Origin: Acephala macrosclerotiorum
Taxonomy: Eukaryota; Ascomycota; Leotiomycetes; Helotiales; Mollisiaceae
DNA: 64,000 bases
Assembly (NCBI GenBank): GCA_014904845.1
Contig: MU119207.1
Span: 557,104 to 621,103, forward strand
Reading direction: 5' to 3'
Shown here one piece after another: positions 23,168 through 35,760 of the stretch. Each line of letters starts with the position of its first letter. The stretch's first letter is position 1. Made by a program: the position numbers and the translations under genes. Below the pieces are notes generated by a model. That model saw nothing but the letters and a program-made list of their open reading frames with translations. It ran no database searches and was not told where the DNA came from.

Positions 23168-25332
23168 TCAGTGTAACTCTAAACTCTTTTTTTTCCAGTG
23201 CGGGAACTTGAGCGTTTCGCCTTTCATTATGCCCTGAATATAACACCCTCCCACCATACGAAACATGCCAGGGCGCTCAGCGCTATCACGAAGAACAAAT
23301 GGAACAATGCCCCCAGAAAGAACGCAGACCCGATCACCTGCTTCAGCGGAAGTCGGTACCAGCCCTACATATCCGCCTTGGGTCCTACACAGTTTTTGAC
23401 TGGAAACACGAGAAAGAGCAAGGAAGTATTCCTCTGGGGCTATGGAATACATATCCTTCTCCGTCTGTACAGTGGTCTTTCCTTTGATTTCGTCTCGCCA
23501 CACGCGGTAGAGGTCTCCATACCATTCCGGGGGCTCCTTGAAAGTGATTCCTGTCTTGTTGGCGATCAACGTTCTCCACTTGACTTCGAAGATTGATTCT
23601 CCCGTGGGATATGATGATAAGGTTCCAAATATGGCATCCACATTATCCAACACCGAGTTGGCTATCATGGGCAGAAACGGGCCCCCTGTTCTCGCCATAA
23701 TAGGTCCAAGGCCCACGCAGTCGATGGTATCAATAAGACCACCAGAAACAATAAGAACATCGGGTGCATTACCATTCGAATATTCGGCTTCGAATTTCCT
23801 CCAGCTTTGTAGATATCTGGCTCCTGGGTTGCTATATGGGTTTTGTTACTAATTGGGTTCGCCGGCGTAATCCAATCTCCTACCCAGGAAGGTAAACCGT
23901 TAGGTTCTGACTCCCAAAACGCGCGGTATAAAATTTCCATGCAGCAACCTTTCCGTACCAAGACCGAGGCATATCTGCAAACGACGGATTTCACTTCTTC
24001 CACATAATGAGGACGGAGAAGTTGAAGTTCCTCCTCATCCAAATCATTAGCCAGACTTAGGAGGGCAAAAAGCCGGTCTCTTGGGTTGGTAGCCTCAGCG
24101 GATTGTACGCAAGTAATGAGTTCAATCAGAGGGAGTCCAGGATATTTTCTGACGTCAGTTTTTGACCGGGGCAGTCCAAAGTATGCAAATCTGTCGAAGG
24201 CGTCGTTTTGCCGTAATTTCGAGAATTCATTCGAGATGTTCGGATTTGACTTGAAAAGCATCGCCATTTCGGCTAGATAAGGTTCTCCAACTACCGCTTC
24301 CTTCGTAGCAGTATCGCCCATTTCCAGAAAAGTCGTCAAGTGATACACAAGATATTCGTTCCTGTCGGCCAACACTCTTTGTTCACATATTACAAGCATA
24401 AGCATAGAGCCTACGCTTGCTTGAAGTTGGTCTCCAACTTGAAAATCGGAAGACAGAAGAGTTAGTCTGTATTGGTTGATCTTCAGAGCCGCGTCCAAGA
24501 ATATTTCCCAGCTTCCCTCCCATTCGCCACAGATCATAGTGACATCCTTGGCAAGCACGAATTCCTGTACAACCCATATCCTTCGGAACCAAGGCCGAGT
24601 CCAGAATGTCCTGAAATGTTTCCAAATCATAGCCTGTCTATGTGGGAGCCCAAATTTTATCAGAGCAGAGTCCGACACAAAATTTCCCGAGACGGTGTAG
24701 AAGCTGGTCTTTGCAATTTTCTCTATGAGCTTGATGGTCAAATCGCTCCTGTCTGATTCCTGCCCTAGGTGAACCACCACCATTGAGGCTGAAGAGTAGA
24801 TCTTTGGCATAAGCAGAATTTGCTCGCTCTTCTCATCGTTGTCCCTCTGATTTATACACAAAGCATCAATCCATAGGACTCGCTCTCGATTTGGTAGGCG
24901 GAGACGAGTAAGAGCAGACCGAACAGAGGCGGTCATAGGGATTGTTCCCTCATCGGTAAGAATGTGATGATGCATGGCTGAATTTCCCCAGGCGTAAGAA
25001 AGCGCCTCATATTTGGGCTTGGAGTCGAACGAGACACAAATAAGGCGACCTTCTATTGGTTCTTCGCGGTTTCCAGGCTTCAACTGAAATAAACGGATGC
25101 TGTTCTTGGTTTCGAATGGTCGATATCGATATTGTTTCGAAGATCGCGGCTGAGCTTGAGGAAGGAATGCCTGCCTCATCAATTCTTCCAGCTCCTCCAA
25201 TTCGGACCTATTATCGTTCAAATTCTTCTCGCTCTCAGATGCGAGACGTGACAGCAGATTGGATGAGCCTTTGCTGAAGAACTCCTGCCTCATCGCAGCT
25301 TCTAGTTCGGATTCACTCGGCTGAGTGTTCAT
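23168..25332 (-). CDS. HET-domain (heterokaryon incompatibility) protein, frameshifted once
   Basis: The first frame runs from ATG 25332 through 547 residues with no intron. A HET domain lies at about residues 108-270, with YEALSYAWGN, VLWIDALCINQ and PWFRRIWVVQEF. NPRDRLFALLSLA and LPSWVGDW follow, as usual in this family. Near 23765-23785 the coding sense moves by one base: KAGGNSKPNIRM is in the first frame, while NAPDVLIVSGGLIDTIDCVG continues in the next frame to a stop at 23168 with the usual C-terminal tail (DRVCVLSGGIVPFVLR). Without the shift the protein would have about 735 residues. No splice sites explain it, so it is either a one-base mutation or a sequence error. HET proteins trigger cell death on fusion with a non-self partner; which partner is unknown here. 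Confidence 0.85.
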
Positions 25333-26095
25333 CGTGAGATCAATCAGTTTATGATTCTTCCTGCTTGGCAGAAACTGATTGGGCTGACTTCGGTAGAAAT
25401 GAAAAGTCTTTTAGGAAATAATTTTGGGTGTTCAGAGACCATCAAAATACGCAGTGATGTTGCGAGGGGTTTCGTGATCTAAATATGGAGCATCGCGTAC
25501 TTGTATCGCGAATGAAACTGGTAGCGCTCGAACTTGAGCCTTGCGGTAACATAGCGGCTTACTATCAATTTGACAGGCCTATCGAAAGACATGGCTTGAT
25601 GTGTCACATCCAAAAACAACTGTGGATGCTGCCGTAGAGTTTTTCAGTTGTGATTTCTTTTCAGCTACAGGAGCCACTCGATACGTCGCTTGCATATGTG
25701 AAACCCCATCAATAAGGATGGCGTAGGAGGCGGCGCTAAACTGAAGAAGGCAGCGCCCCTGAACATATCCCAAAATTGCACACTGGATTGCGAGGCGAAT
25801 TTTGCAAGCCATGCCAGTATTGCCTTTTGATTGGTTGCGACGTCACCGACGACGGGAAGCCTCTAGCCATTGATCGACCTGAGAATGAAGCCGTCGTCGT
25901 CTCGAGGCTTGCATCTGTCATGCCAAGATACTTCTTTCTGATCATCAAGCCGAAAGTTTGGACAATAAAAATTTGAACACCGTCATATTGCTGACTCAAA
26001 GTTGTATATACATTGAAAAAAACTGTTCCACATCCACTCATGTTCCGACAGTAATTTTATACATGAATTCTTTCGCAGCAGAAATCTAGCACTCG
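25333..26095. other. Intergenic between HET start and LPMO 3' end
   Basis: No supported gene. It should contain the HET gene promoter on the minus strand and the 3' flank of the broken LPMO gene. Confidence 0.4.
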
Positions 26096-26167
26096 TCATC
26101 AGCCTCAGCAGCGGGGGTGGTAGTCTCAACCGCAGTCGCACTCGAGACAGCAGTAGAGTTGAGCTAA

Positions 26168-27421
26168 CGAGCCTGCGAACAAAAGTCTGTACTTTACAAA
26201 GTATCAAGAACAACAACATCAATTTAATTAGGAGTAGACTACTCACAGCGCTCTACTAATACATGAATTTAGTACTCCTACTTATCAATCAACTCATTGA
26301 TCCATTTTTGTAGTATTTTATCCCATTTTTCTAGTACAAATTAACGTATTTCCTTTTTATTAGTAGATTGTTTACGTTACTAGTAAAACGATTATTTAAT
26401 TTATTTTTAGTATTTTTTAATAAAGTTTATATTAGAACTTGTAAAAGAATAAAATATTAATATAATACTATATTTTGTTTAGTATTACGCGTAGTAATTA
26501 TAAATAGATTTGTAATTGTAAATTGAATTATCATTTTCTATAAATAAAAATTTTAATTTTAAAGTATATATATAAACTTCGAAAATTTTCAAAATAAATT
26601 CGATATAAAAAATAAAAATTTGTACAAAATAATTTTTTTGTATAAATATTTTTTTTTGTTAAAACTTTAAAAAAATACTAAAAAATTCTTATAATTATAT
26701 TTAATTGCTTTTTAAATATTTACAGAAATAATATAATCGTAATAAAATTAATATTAAATATAAATATTGTAAAATTTTTTATAAAAATTTCGAATTACTT
26801 TTTATTTAATTGTTTTTTTTTTTATTAAAAATGTAATTTTATTAAACTATAAAAAATATTTTTATTCGATTTTTTTTCTTTAAAAAATATATTTAAATTT
26901 TTAAATTATTCAATTGTTTATTTAAAATAATATAAAATATAGTTTTTAGTATATTACGCATTTAAAATAATTAATTTTTTTTAATCGATATTCGAGAATT
27001 TTCGAATTACATTTTAAATATAGTTTATCGTAAAAATTTTAATAATTAAAAATTCGATATTTTTAAAAAAAAATTGATATAAACAATAATTTAACGTACT
27101 TATAATCTATTTAATATTTGAAATCGATTGATACGAAAAAATCGAGCGCGTTTTAATATTTTATAATAGAAAATTTTAAAGATTAAAAAATAATTAAATT
27201 TATAATAAATTTTTAGTTTTGAAATAAAAATTGTAATAAAGTCTATAAATTAGCGTATCGTTTCTTTGTATTTTGTAAAGATTTCAAAGTCTAGTAAGTA
27301 CTCTAGATTAGAAAAAGTAGAAATTATTATTATTTTAATTATCGATACGCAAAAAAGTGAGATTATCGTAATCAGTTCGCTAAAACAGTCTATAAAACAC
27401 AGACTTTTGTTCGCAGACTCG
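26168..27421. mobile_element. 1254-bp AT-rich element with TTA/TAA target duplication
   Basis: The left end CGAGCCTGCGAACAAAAGTC equals the inverted right end CGAGTCTGCGAACAAAAGTC except one base, and similarity continues for some 15 more bases. TAA flanks both sides (26165-26167 and 27422-27424). The inside is very AT-rich, with no frame left, and looks RIP-degraded. The element interrupts the tail of the LPMO gene. TIRs plus a 3-bp TTA duplication suit PIF/Harbinger. The end bases and the duplication are shared with the 284-bp MITE at 17881. Confidence 0.82.
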
Positions 27422-27701
27422 TAACGAGCATGGCAAACGTAGTCAGCGCCGAAGAAACAATAGCAGCAGCACTTAAGACACTCACAGCCTCGTTTAAAAC
27501 CGCCGAAGTGGCGACAGCCGCCTCAGAGCTCACCACCGAGGCCACGGATCCAGGTCCCGAACCACCAGTATACAACGCAGGGCCAGGAATGACATAATCA
27601 AGATCATCAACATAGATATTGACCAAAATACCCGGGCCGGTCTCGTTGTAAAGCGCAGTCCCGAGAGTACCGGCTGGGGCATCGGTTCCGCTATCTGTGA
27701 C

Positions 27702-28643
27702 TAGGCTGCTCGTTTTTTCCCCCTATGGGGGCCCACGACTTGTTTAGACCCTTGTATCAATTAAAAATCCGTGAGTAATTTTACTAAAAAGCTCGGTATC
27801 CGATTATTTAAGGCCGGGCCTTTTCGTACCTCTTTACCGAAGCTCATACTACTCAAGCTTCCTCTCGCCCCCTACAAAAGCATGCTCCGGACTTTTATGC
27901 AAAAAAACAGGGAAAGCACAGACTTCCAACGACGTCTTCTCATTGGCCTGTCTGTTTTGCGACTGAGTCTACCAAGGAATAGGCGTTAAAGGTACTAAAG
28001 CTCGGGTGAGCCGCAATAAGTCTACTTTCATTTCCACAAAAGCCCTTCTTTTCGAGCTGCTTACTTGCCTATTTGCTTGCCTGCTTGCCCGCTTGCTTGC
28101 CCGCTTGCCCGCTTGCACCTATTATACCTACATATAAAGACTTGCTCTAACTAAACTTTTAATTTTAGAATAATTCTTTTTATTCTCGTCTTTTTAACGT
28201 TAATATTTAAAAAAAATAAAATTAAAAGCACGTTCAAAGCACGTTTAACAACGTTTTTTTGAACGGCCCGAAGCATTCCGAAAGACAAGGGCCTCTACAA
28301 GTGCTCGGAATCTCCTTAAGTAGCTTTAACCCTTGAATTCCAAAAAACAAGGGCCCTTACAAGTGCTCGGAATCTCTTCGGGTGGCTTTAATCTTTAATT
28401 TCAACCCATACAAAAGTATACGGAAGCTTATTTACCCCTTTTACGTAGTTTCAAAGCCTTGTAAATGTTATAAAACCCTTATACAGAGTTTATAAACGTT
28501 ATAAAACCCTTGTAAAGGCTTAAAGTGGATATTTTCAAGCTTTGTAATTGGCTTTTTCAAGAGTCCGGAGTGAAAGTCCGGAGCGTTGCTTTCGTAGGGG
28601 CCGCACGTCCTCGTGGGGCCCCATGGGAAAAACGAGCAGTCTA
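27702..28643. mobile_element. 942-bp hAT-like non-autonomous element in the LPMO gene
   Basis: Left end TAGGCTGCTCGTTTTTTCCC and inverted right end TAGACTGCTCGTTTTTCCCA match over about 35 bp with small indels, through GGGGCCCACGA. Eight-base flanks TCTGTGAC (27694-27701) and CCTGTGAC (28644-28651) agree at seven of eight positions. TAG-type ends and an 8-bp duplication suit the hAT superfamily. Removing it restores the LPMO frame at GAAGTCACA. No transposase is seen. Inside are a TTGCCYGC-type tandem run at about 28062-28117, two copies of a unit with ACAAGTGCTCGGAATCTC (28290s and 28350s), and a repeated GTTATAAAACCCTT motif near 28468 and 28499. Confidence 0.82.
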
Positions 28644-29339
28644 CCTGTGACTTCGAGGTTGATGGAAAAAGGGTATAGTTGAGCCCCGTCGACGCTTCCT
28701 GCGCCGTGGAGGGCGATGAGTTCGTAGCGGAGGACGTAGTTTCCGGGTGCGATGGTGGAGGGAATGGTGACTGCCCATGAGGCATTGTTTGCAATTAGCT
28801 CATCGGAGGCCCAGGAGCCGTTGTTGAGTCTCTTTTCATCGACCTTGAAGAACCTGCAGACATTAGCAAAGATCGACAGGAATGAAGAAGAGAATAAACA
28901 TACTCAAGAGTTGTTTTGTCCAAAGTGCTACAGTTTCCATTGCAGGAAGTGAGGTAGTCGATGACAGGTCCCTTGTGAGAGTCTGGTCAGGAGCTCCAGA
29001 ACACCTCCATGGTTTCACCGGCAGTGACGGTTGCGGAGAGGGCAGCATTTGTAGCGTTCAAGTAGTAGATGATATCGAGAGTGCCCACCAGAGATGGGGA
29101 GACATAGCCCAGATCCAATGCGGCCTCGGCCCATCCAATTGAGGCCGGAGGGGTAGGATTATAGGCATAGGAGACGAGCAAACCGGTTTGGCTGCGATGA
29201 TCAGCCTTGTGTTCAACCTTTTCTAGGGATGCGGCGCTCACTATGTTCCGTCAATCTCGACACTTTGGACGAATCCGTGAGCTGAGACTGTAGCAGAAGA
29301 GGCGAGAGCCAAAAGGGTGGAGCTGATCATAGAAGGCAT

Positions 29340-30160
29340 CTTGAAAGAATAGATGTTGATTGGAACGTTTAAGGAAGGGTAGAGAGTGTGATGGTTCCAG
29401 ATTAACTGAAATGAATGTAATTTTCAAGAAGGAAATCAACGGCGAGACTGGCTGCGGCGTGTGGGAGAAAATGAGAGAGAAAGACGATGAGGGTATATAC
29501 ATTCTATGTATTCCGCTTTTTCATCATGAGGTTTCGAACAGAATGAACGATACGACCTCTAGATTATGGCCTAGGCCGCACTAATGGGATGATAGAATTC
29601 CCGCCACTGAAAAGTCTTGCGATCTGTTTCAACACCGACTTCGATGTCAGAAACAAGTTGAAAAGACTAGGCGATTTGCCGCAGGGAAATGTGTTGTTCC
29701 TGCTGTACGGTCTTGGCATGTTATATAAAGTGTTTTCGGCGGATTCGTCCAGGATGGGGATCTTGGCCCGCGACAGAAATGAGATGGATTGTTTCAAAAC
29801 GCTCTCGTCTAGAAAGGAGCTCATCCGAACACTCTCCACGAACTCTTGGTCCTCAATTCCAATGTCATTGTGTTCTGGGGAGGTTTGACCTGGCAAGTTT
29901 GAGCTTAATGGCAAGCCTCTAACCCATTAATATTGCAAAGCAATCTGCCATATCCCTTACTTGTACGGACTCAAACGATAATGCGCCAATAGCTCGAAAC
30001 TGCCGCAATTCGAAATTCGAGCGAAAGTTGTTTCGGTCATGAGTAAAAGAACTTAGTTTCGTTGTATTGTTTGGAGGCAATATATAAACTCTGCAACTTT
30101 GCAACATTAAAAATTGTATATTGTTTGATATAAAGAGCGTATATACTGCAGTCAAGAAAT
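29340..30160. other. LPMO pseudogene promoter side, no gene seen
   Basis: Sequence of normal composition between the LPMO start and the second AT-rich block. No frame has coding character. Confidence 0.4.
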
Positions 30161-32490
30161 TTACTTATACTGGGGTTTATAAAGAAAACGTTAACGCGAT
30201 TTATTATTAATTTTGAATATAATTTAAATAATAAAATTAAAATAATAATAAAATCGAAATTATAATTTTTAAAAAATATAAATAAAAAATAATAATTAAA
30301 ATTTTATTTTCTTATATCGATTATTTTTTATATCGATTACCTCGTTTAATTTTTACTATTTTACTTTGAATTATTATAATTTTTTCATTTTTCAATTATT
30401 ATACAATCTATTATAAAAATACTATTTTCAAACAAATTAAAGTTTTTTGTTTTAATTTAACGATTTTCAATTTCAATTTCAATTTTTTTAATAGTTTTAA
30501 CGTTTGCAAACTTAGAATTTGAATTAGTTTTCATTTTGCGTCGTTTTCTAGGCGTTAATTATTTTACTTTAATTTCCAATTGTTTGATTTGAAAGTTTTA
30601 TTAAACAATAATAAAATCTTTCTTATTTAAACTTTTTGCGATTTTTCGAAATAATATTTTACAAATTGAAAGATTAATATTTTCAAATCTCGTAATTTAA
30701 TAAATTTACTTTTTTATATTTTTATTTTTTTAAAAAGTATTTCAAATAATTAATAATTTATTTAAATTCCAATCAAATATTAATTCTTTTTTTAAAGTTT
30801 TCGAAATTTACTTTATTTGTTTATTACTATTTTTAAGTAATAATTTGCTTATTAATAATTTGAATATTTGAATCAATTATAATTTAAAAACTTATTATTT
30901 TACTTTAATATTAATTATTATTAAACTACTTATTCGAGTTTTCTAATAATAAATTAAAAAGGTTTATTTTTTAAAAAGTATAAAATCAATTAAAAAAAAC
31001 AAAAAACTAAACTATTTTCAATAAATTTATTTCAAAAGAGCGAATACTAATAAATCAAATAATTAAAACACATATAAAATATACGAAAATAAAAACAAAA
31101 AATAGATATTATTCGAATAATATTTTTATATAAATTTCATCGTTTTATAATTTCTATAGTCGTTCAAAACAAATAATCGAACTTATAATAAATCACGTAA
31201 AATCGTTTGAAAAATAAATTTTTTTTTTATTTATTTTAAAATAATAATATTAAATATTTAATCGTTTTCGATTGTAATAAATTACTAGTCTTTAAAATTT
31301 TTCAATTCAATAAAAAACTATTATTATTATACTAATTTACTTTTAAATATTACAAATGGACGTAATATTATTTTTATAATAAAAATATACTCGATAAAAA
31401 AAGTTTAAATTTTAAAATCAAATTATTTTTTCTAAATAAAATATTTTTCAACATTTTCAATTATTAGTTTATTTTTTTTTTAGTTTTCTATAATTTTAAT
31501 TTCGTTTATATTTTAACGATTTTTAAATTTAATAAATTTAATTTTTAAAATTTTTAATTTTTAGAATTATAATTTAATTATATTAAATATAATACTATTA
31601 ATACGCGTAAAATCGATTTAAATTTATTTTTTAATTTTAAAAATAAAATTCCATTGAATAAAACAAATTATTCAACGTTTTTCAAATAGTTTTATATTTT
31701 TTTTAGCGTTTAAAATACGCTTTATAAAAGTTTTAATTTAAAAATATATAGAATTTTAATTTAAAATTTTTTGAATTAAAATTCAATTTGTAAATCGTTA
31801 TTTTTAAATCGAAAAAAGTTTTTAATAAAGTTTTTAAATTTCTTTTCGAAAAACGCGATTATTAATTTTATTTTAAATAGTAAATTTTAAAATTTTCTAA
31901 TTCAAATAAATTTTACGTATAAATTTTTTTTCTATTATTTTTTTAAATATTCTTTAAACGTTTTTTTCGATATATAAAAATTTTATAATTGATTTTAAAC
32001 TTTTATAAAATTTGAATTTGATTTATTAAAAAATTATTAAAAAATGAAAATTTAAAATGCGAAGATTATAAAAGCGATAAATTAAACGAAATAATCGATA
32101 TAAAAAGTAATCAATATAAAAAAATGAAATTTTATAAAATAATTTAATTAATTTAATATTAATATAATTAAAATTAATTATAACGATTTTTATTATAATA
32201 ATATTTTAATTAATTTAAATTAAAAATACGTAATATATATATTTTTATTAAATAATATTTTTAATTATACGTATTTAATTTTATTAATTAAATATATTAA
32301 TTTAAAATATATATTATTTTTAATTATATTATTTTATATAATTTAATTATATATAAATAATAAAATATATATATATATATTATTTATAATTATTTATTTT
32401 ATTATTTTAATTTTATTATTTTAATTTTATTATTTTTTGAAAAAATAATTATTACGTGTTTTATATAAACTAATCGAAGATACGTACTTT
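30161..32490. repeat. Second AT-rich, gene-free block
   Basis: About 2.3 kb of A/T with residual G and C mainly in CpG. There is no protein-like frame and no clear terminal repeats. Unlike the stretch at 500-2250, G and C are present in similar amounts. It is best read as a RIP-degraded transposon remnant. Confidence 0.75.
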
Positions 32491-33596
32491 AATCAGTAGT
32501 CAAAACACGTACCCTGAGTTAATATAGTACTAATATAAGAGTGCGTATTACGTACTTTCTTTTGAGCCAATCAGAGGGCGAGGATTCAAGTTTAGCGAGT
32601 GCATATGCACTGAGCTAGTAGAAAAGAGTACGTCTTTGTAGTGGTTGCTATTTTTACCTAGTTTTGAAATTCCCCGATTAATAAGCACTAGTATTAACTA
32701 CACGGATAATCACAATGTCCAGACCTATCAAGCAACATCGAAATTACATTCCGTTACATATCGCATCCGCAGTTGAATCTTACATCAGATGCCTTCACAC
32801 AGCCACTATTCCTGTGTCTCAGCCTTATAGACGATTCCAATATTTTAGCGTTCGTTGAAACAGTTGTTGTGTCGGAAAGCACTTGAAACCCGCTAGCCGC
32901 CCGATTCACCTTGGCGCTTAAATCCTCGACCACCCAGCGGACGCTCTACTATTTGGTTGCTTGAGATCATGGAGCGTGAGGTTTGAAGACACGCTGTAAG
33001 CCTAGAATTTGAAGACTTCTTGACTTTTCGCTATTATGACTTGCATTCTTGTCGCATAAAATTGGCCTATCTTCGATGTAATTAGTTTGTGCATACTCCT
33101 GGGTGCTTCGTGGGTCATTCTCCAGACCTGTGCGCGGTCGAGGAATTATATGCATAACTTGAAGCAAGGATATCACCTTCAAATAACGCCCCAGGTAAGT
33201 ATTCCGAAAGGTTCCGTCGACCCAGCCCTAGGCCCAGGGCGCTTAATACGTGCCATTGAGTGGGGCTGAATGTGGCTTATTGCAGGTGAGAACCTCACGC
33301 ACTCTTGTTCCTCTTTCATGCGGCCGTTTTGAGAATGAATGTTAGCAGGATGATAGAGCCTTACGCATGCAGTATTCGTATTTCTTTTTGCGTTTCCGTC
33401 TATCCAGAAAACCCCATACTATCCTTTTCTACTTAAAAGTCTATCCGGCGTCCTCGAATAGATTAAAGTGCAGTCTATCCGTCAATTGTTCAATCCGGGC
33501 CAATATTTGAAAGGTAATTTCCCAAGTAAGATGTTTTGATTTTCAACGTATGTTTCAGGAACGTCAACTTACATCCTGTTCAGTCGATTGCATATT
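32491..33596. other. Intergenic, no gene supported
   Basis: Normal composition returns near 32500. A short frame starting at 32715 has about 47 codons and is not supported. The 3' part should carry the promoter of the membrane protein at 33597. Confidence 0.4.
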
Positions 33597-35760
33597 ATGA
33601 CGTCAAACACAACCATTTACACTGGAGTCTGGACTAATTGGTCCAAGGGAGTAGTTGCTGGTGCTACATTAACGCTACATGTGCGGGATGGAGCAATCCT
33701 AATTGCGGTCCTGGCCTTGTTCATTCAATTTGCCGGTGGCCAATCTTGGAGCATCATCTGTTTCATTGCGCACCAATTGAGAACGACTTCAAAGGCCAGG
33801 AGCGGTTTTTATCACCAACAACAAGTAACGCTGAGGAACAATTCCTCTGATTTTGGGACGGTTTGGCGATTGTCAAAACTTGCTTGGACATGGCGATCTC
33901 ATAATATCAAAAGTATTCGAGAGTCGCTGGCCCTTATCTTGATTGGCGCTTTGCACCTTTTGGCCTTCGGAGCTGCGGGTATATTATCTTCTCACTTCAC
34001 TACTTTGGGCAATGAAGTCCTGCTTGCTCCCAGTGAAAGCTGTGGACTCTGGTTTAACCCTGCTATCCCCACCAACCAGTCTGATTTCGCGGAGGACTCT
34101 TACTATGAAGTTTATGTTAAAAACTCCGTGAGATCCAGCAATGAGTACGTCCAAAATTGCTTAGTACAATCAAACACTCTCCCAGAATGCAATACATTCA
34201 AACGACCTCGACTCAATTGGACCTCAACCAACAATGCCCAATGCCCATTCGACGCAGGATTGTGTCTTGGTCTGGTAAACAATTCCTTGTATTTCGATAC
34301 CGGCTTGATTGATTCGCGCGACGATCTGGGTGTCAACACTCGCGACAGAGATCGGGTACAATATAGGAGAACGGCAACCTGCAACCCCATCACCACCCAA
34401 GGATATGTCTTTTCTATGAATGTTACTAGGGCACCAGCGAGGACCTACAATAGCACATTCACTGCCATCGCAGCGTACTACGGCCGAAACAACGATTTGA
34501 CATCCGAAATAGTAACTTCGGGGCTAATCGTAAACGCTACCTATGTCAGTTCTAATTTTGAAAACTTTGAATTCCTCTACGACGTGGACATGGCATCTCC
34601 CTACAAACTTGAGTACGTATTGAAACTCTTTTTCTTGACTCACCTTACTAATTAGACGATATCTTAGTGCGGAAGTTGCATTCCCAACGCTACCAAATCT
34701 GGGCTTCACGCCTATACCCGCCCTATACGCTCCAAATCGATCGATCACTTTGGTATTCGCAGAGTTTACAGGAGTGTACCTAGGCCCAAGCGACGACCTA
34801 TGGCTCCCAGCCCACCATATCACCCCCGCGGTCGTCAGCACTGAGGGGAACAATACTTCTGAGAACTTGTTCCTACCTGATAATGTCTTTAATGTCTTAG
34901 CTTGCACCGAGCAGCATCAATTCTGCAACCCTAGTCTACCAGGGAATGAATCCCAACAATGTACTCCTCTACAATCCATAGACCAGTTCACATACGGATA
35001 CGGATTCGTGAGACCCGGAACGCAGGAACCAGAGCCGTTGTATAGCAATCCACTTCAACACAGCCTTATGCGCATCATCCGCTCAGCAGCATACAGCTCT
35101 TCGTGGTCATACATCCTCGGCTCCCTCGAGCCATCTCTCTTAGCCGACAGCCTTGCTTCAGACAAGCTTTCCTTGCCGCTACCAAGCAATCAATGGATTC
35201 TCGAAGCAGAGAACTGGTTCGAGGTATCGATGGCCAATATGCAAAGCTTCATGGTCAACACTGCGACTGGGCCTCCAGGTAGCGATGCTCAATATACATC
35301 CGGTCAAGCCAATAGTGACTCAGGCTTAAAACAATATTGTGAGAGTCAGATTATCCAGCGAGAAGACTTTACCAGCTTCAGTGTCTTGACCATTGTTCTC
35401 ATTTTTGCACTTGGTGGAGCGGTTATTTGTGTTAGCTTGTTTCTTGAAACATTAGTTGGGTACCTGCAATTGCGATTCAAGCGTGGTCCGTATCATCAAG
35501 TTCGTTGGCAGCTGGATTCCACACTTCAACTGCAGCGGATGGCGTTTGAAGAGGTTGGTCTGGGAAGGTGGAGGGGTGGTGCTGATGATGTGCCCGTGAC
35601 GGAAATGGGAGAAGAGTTTGCACCAGCTGCTGAGTGGGATGAGTGGCATCCAAGTATCCGTGGGAAGTATATTGCGAAGGAGTTGTCTCCTCATAGTGGT
35701 GTGGGCGACGAATTGCTGGGAACAATTTCTTTTGATAAGAAATTTCAAGCTGTATGCTAA
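33597..35760 (+). CDS. Large membrane glycoprotein of unknown function
   Basis: Two exons (33597-34612 and 34668-35760) join in phase to 702 residues; the 55-nt intron ends at TCTTAG, because the AG 20 bases earlier would shift the frame. Helices lie near residues 35-55 (DGAILIAVLALFIQFAGGQS), 105-130 and 595-620 (FSVLTIVLIFALGGAVICV). The large middle part has many Asn-x-Ser/Thr sites and Cys residues, as expected outside the cell or in the lumen. The C-terminal tail is charged. The start region YTGVWTNWSKG and the layout resemble a family of uncharacterised integral membrane proteins common in Pezizomycotina; no function is known to me. An ATG at 33597 is the first in the frame. Confidence 0.82.

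Larger units (their letters stand above)
26096..29339 (-). pseudogene. AA9 lytic polysaccharide monooxygenase, split by two transposons
   Basis: Exon 1 (29339-29242) encodes a signal peptide ending ATVSA, followed by HGFVQSVEIDGT, so the mature protein starts with the copper-ligand His. Exon 2 (29191-28904) has NPTPPASIGWAEAALDLGYV, NATNAALSATV and PDSHKGPV with the second His; exon 3 starts at 28853 with FFKVDEKRL and reaches [14 protein letters not shown]. The C-terminal part resumes at 27693 ([20 protein letters not shown], then [11 protein letters not shown]) with a Ser/Ala-rich tail; a last piece ends with EADDEC and TAG at 26096-26098. Lesions: the Trp expected before PDSH is TGA at about 29000, a 942-bp element sits in the last domain, a 1254-bp element sits in the tail, and the tail frame no longer matches. 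The functional relatives cut cellulose oxidatively. Confidence 0.9.

Noticed and set aside
23840..23880. A 26-nt GT..AG intron explaining the HET frame change
   Set aside because: Too short for a fungal intron and it would remove the conserved KAGGNSKPNIR stretch.
32715..32860. Short frame starting MSRPIKQHRNY
   Set aside because: Only about 47 codons, no domain and no splice partner.
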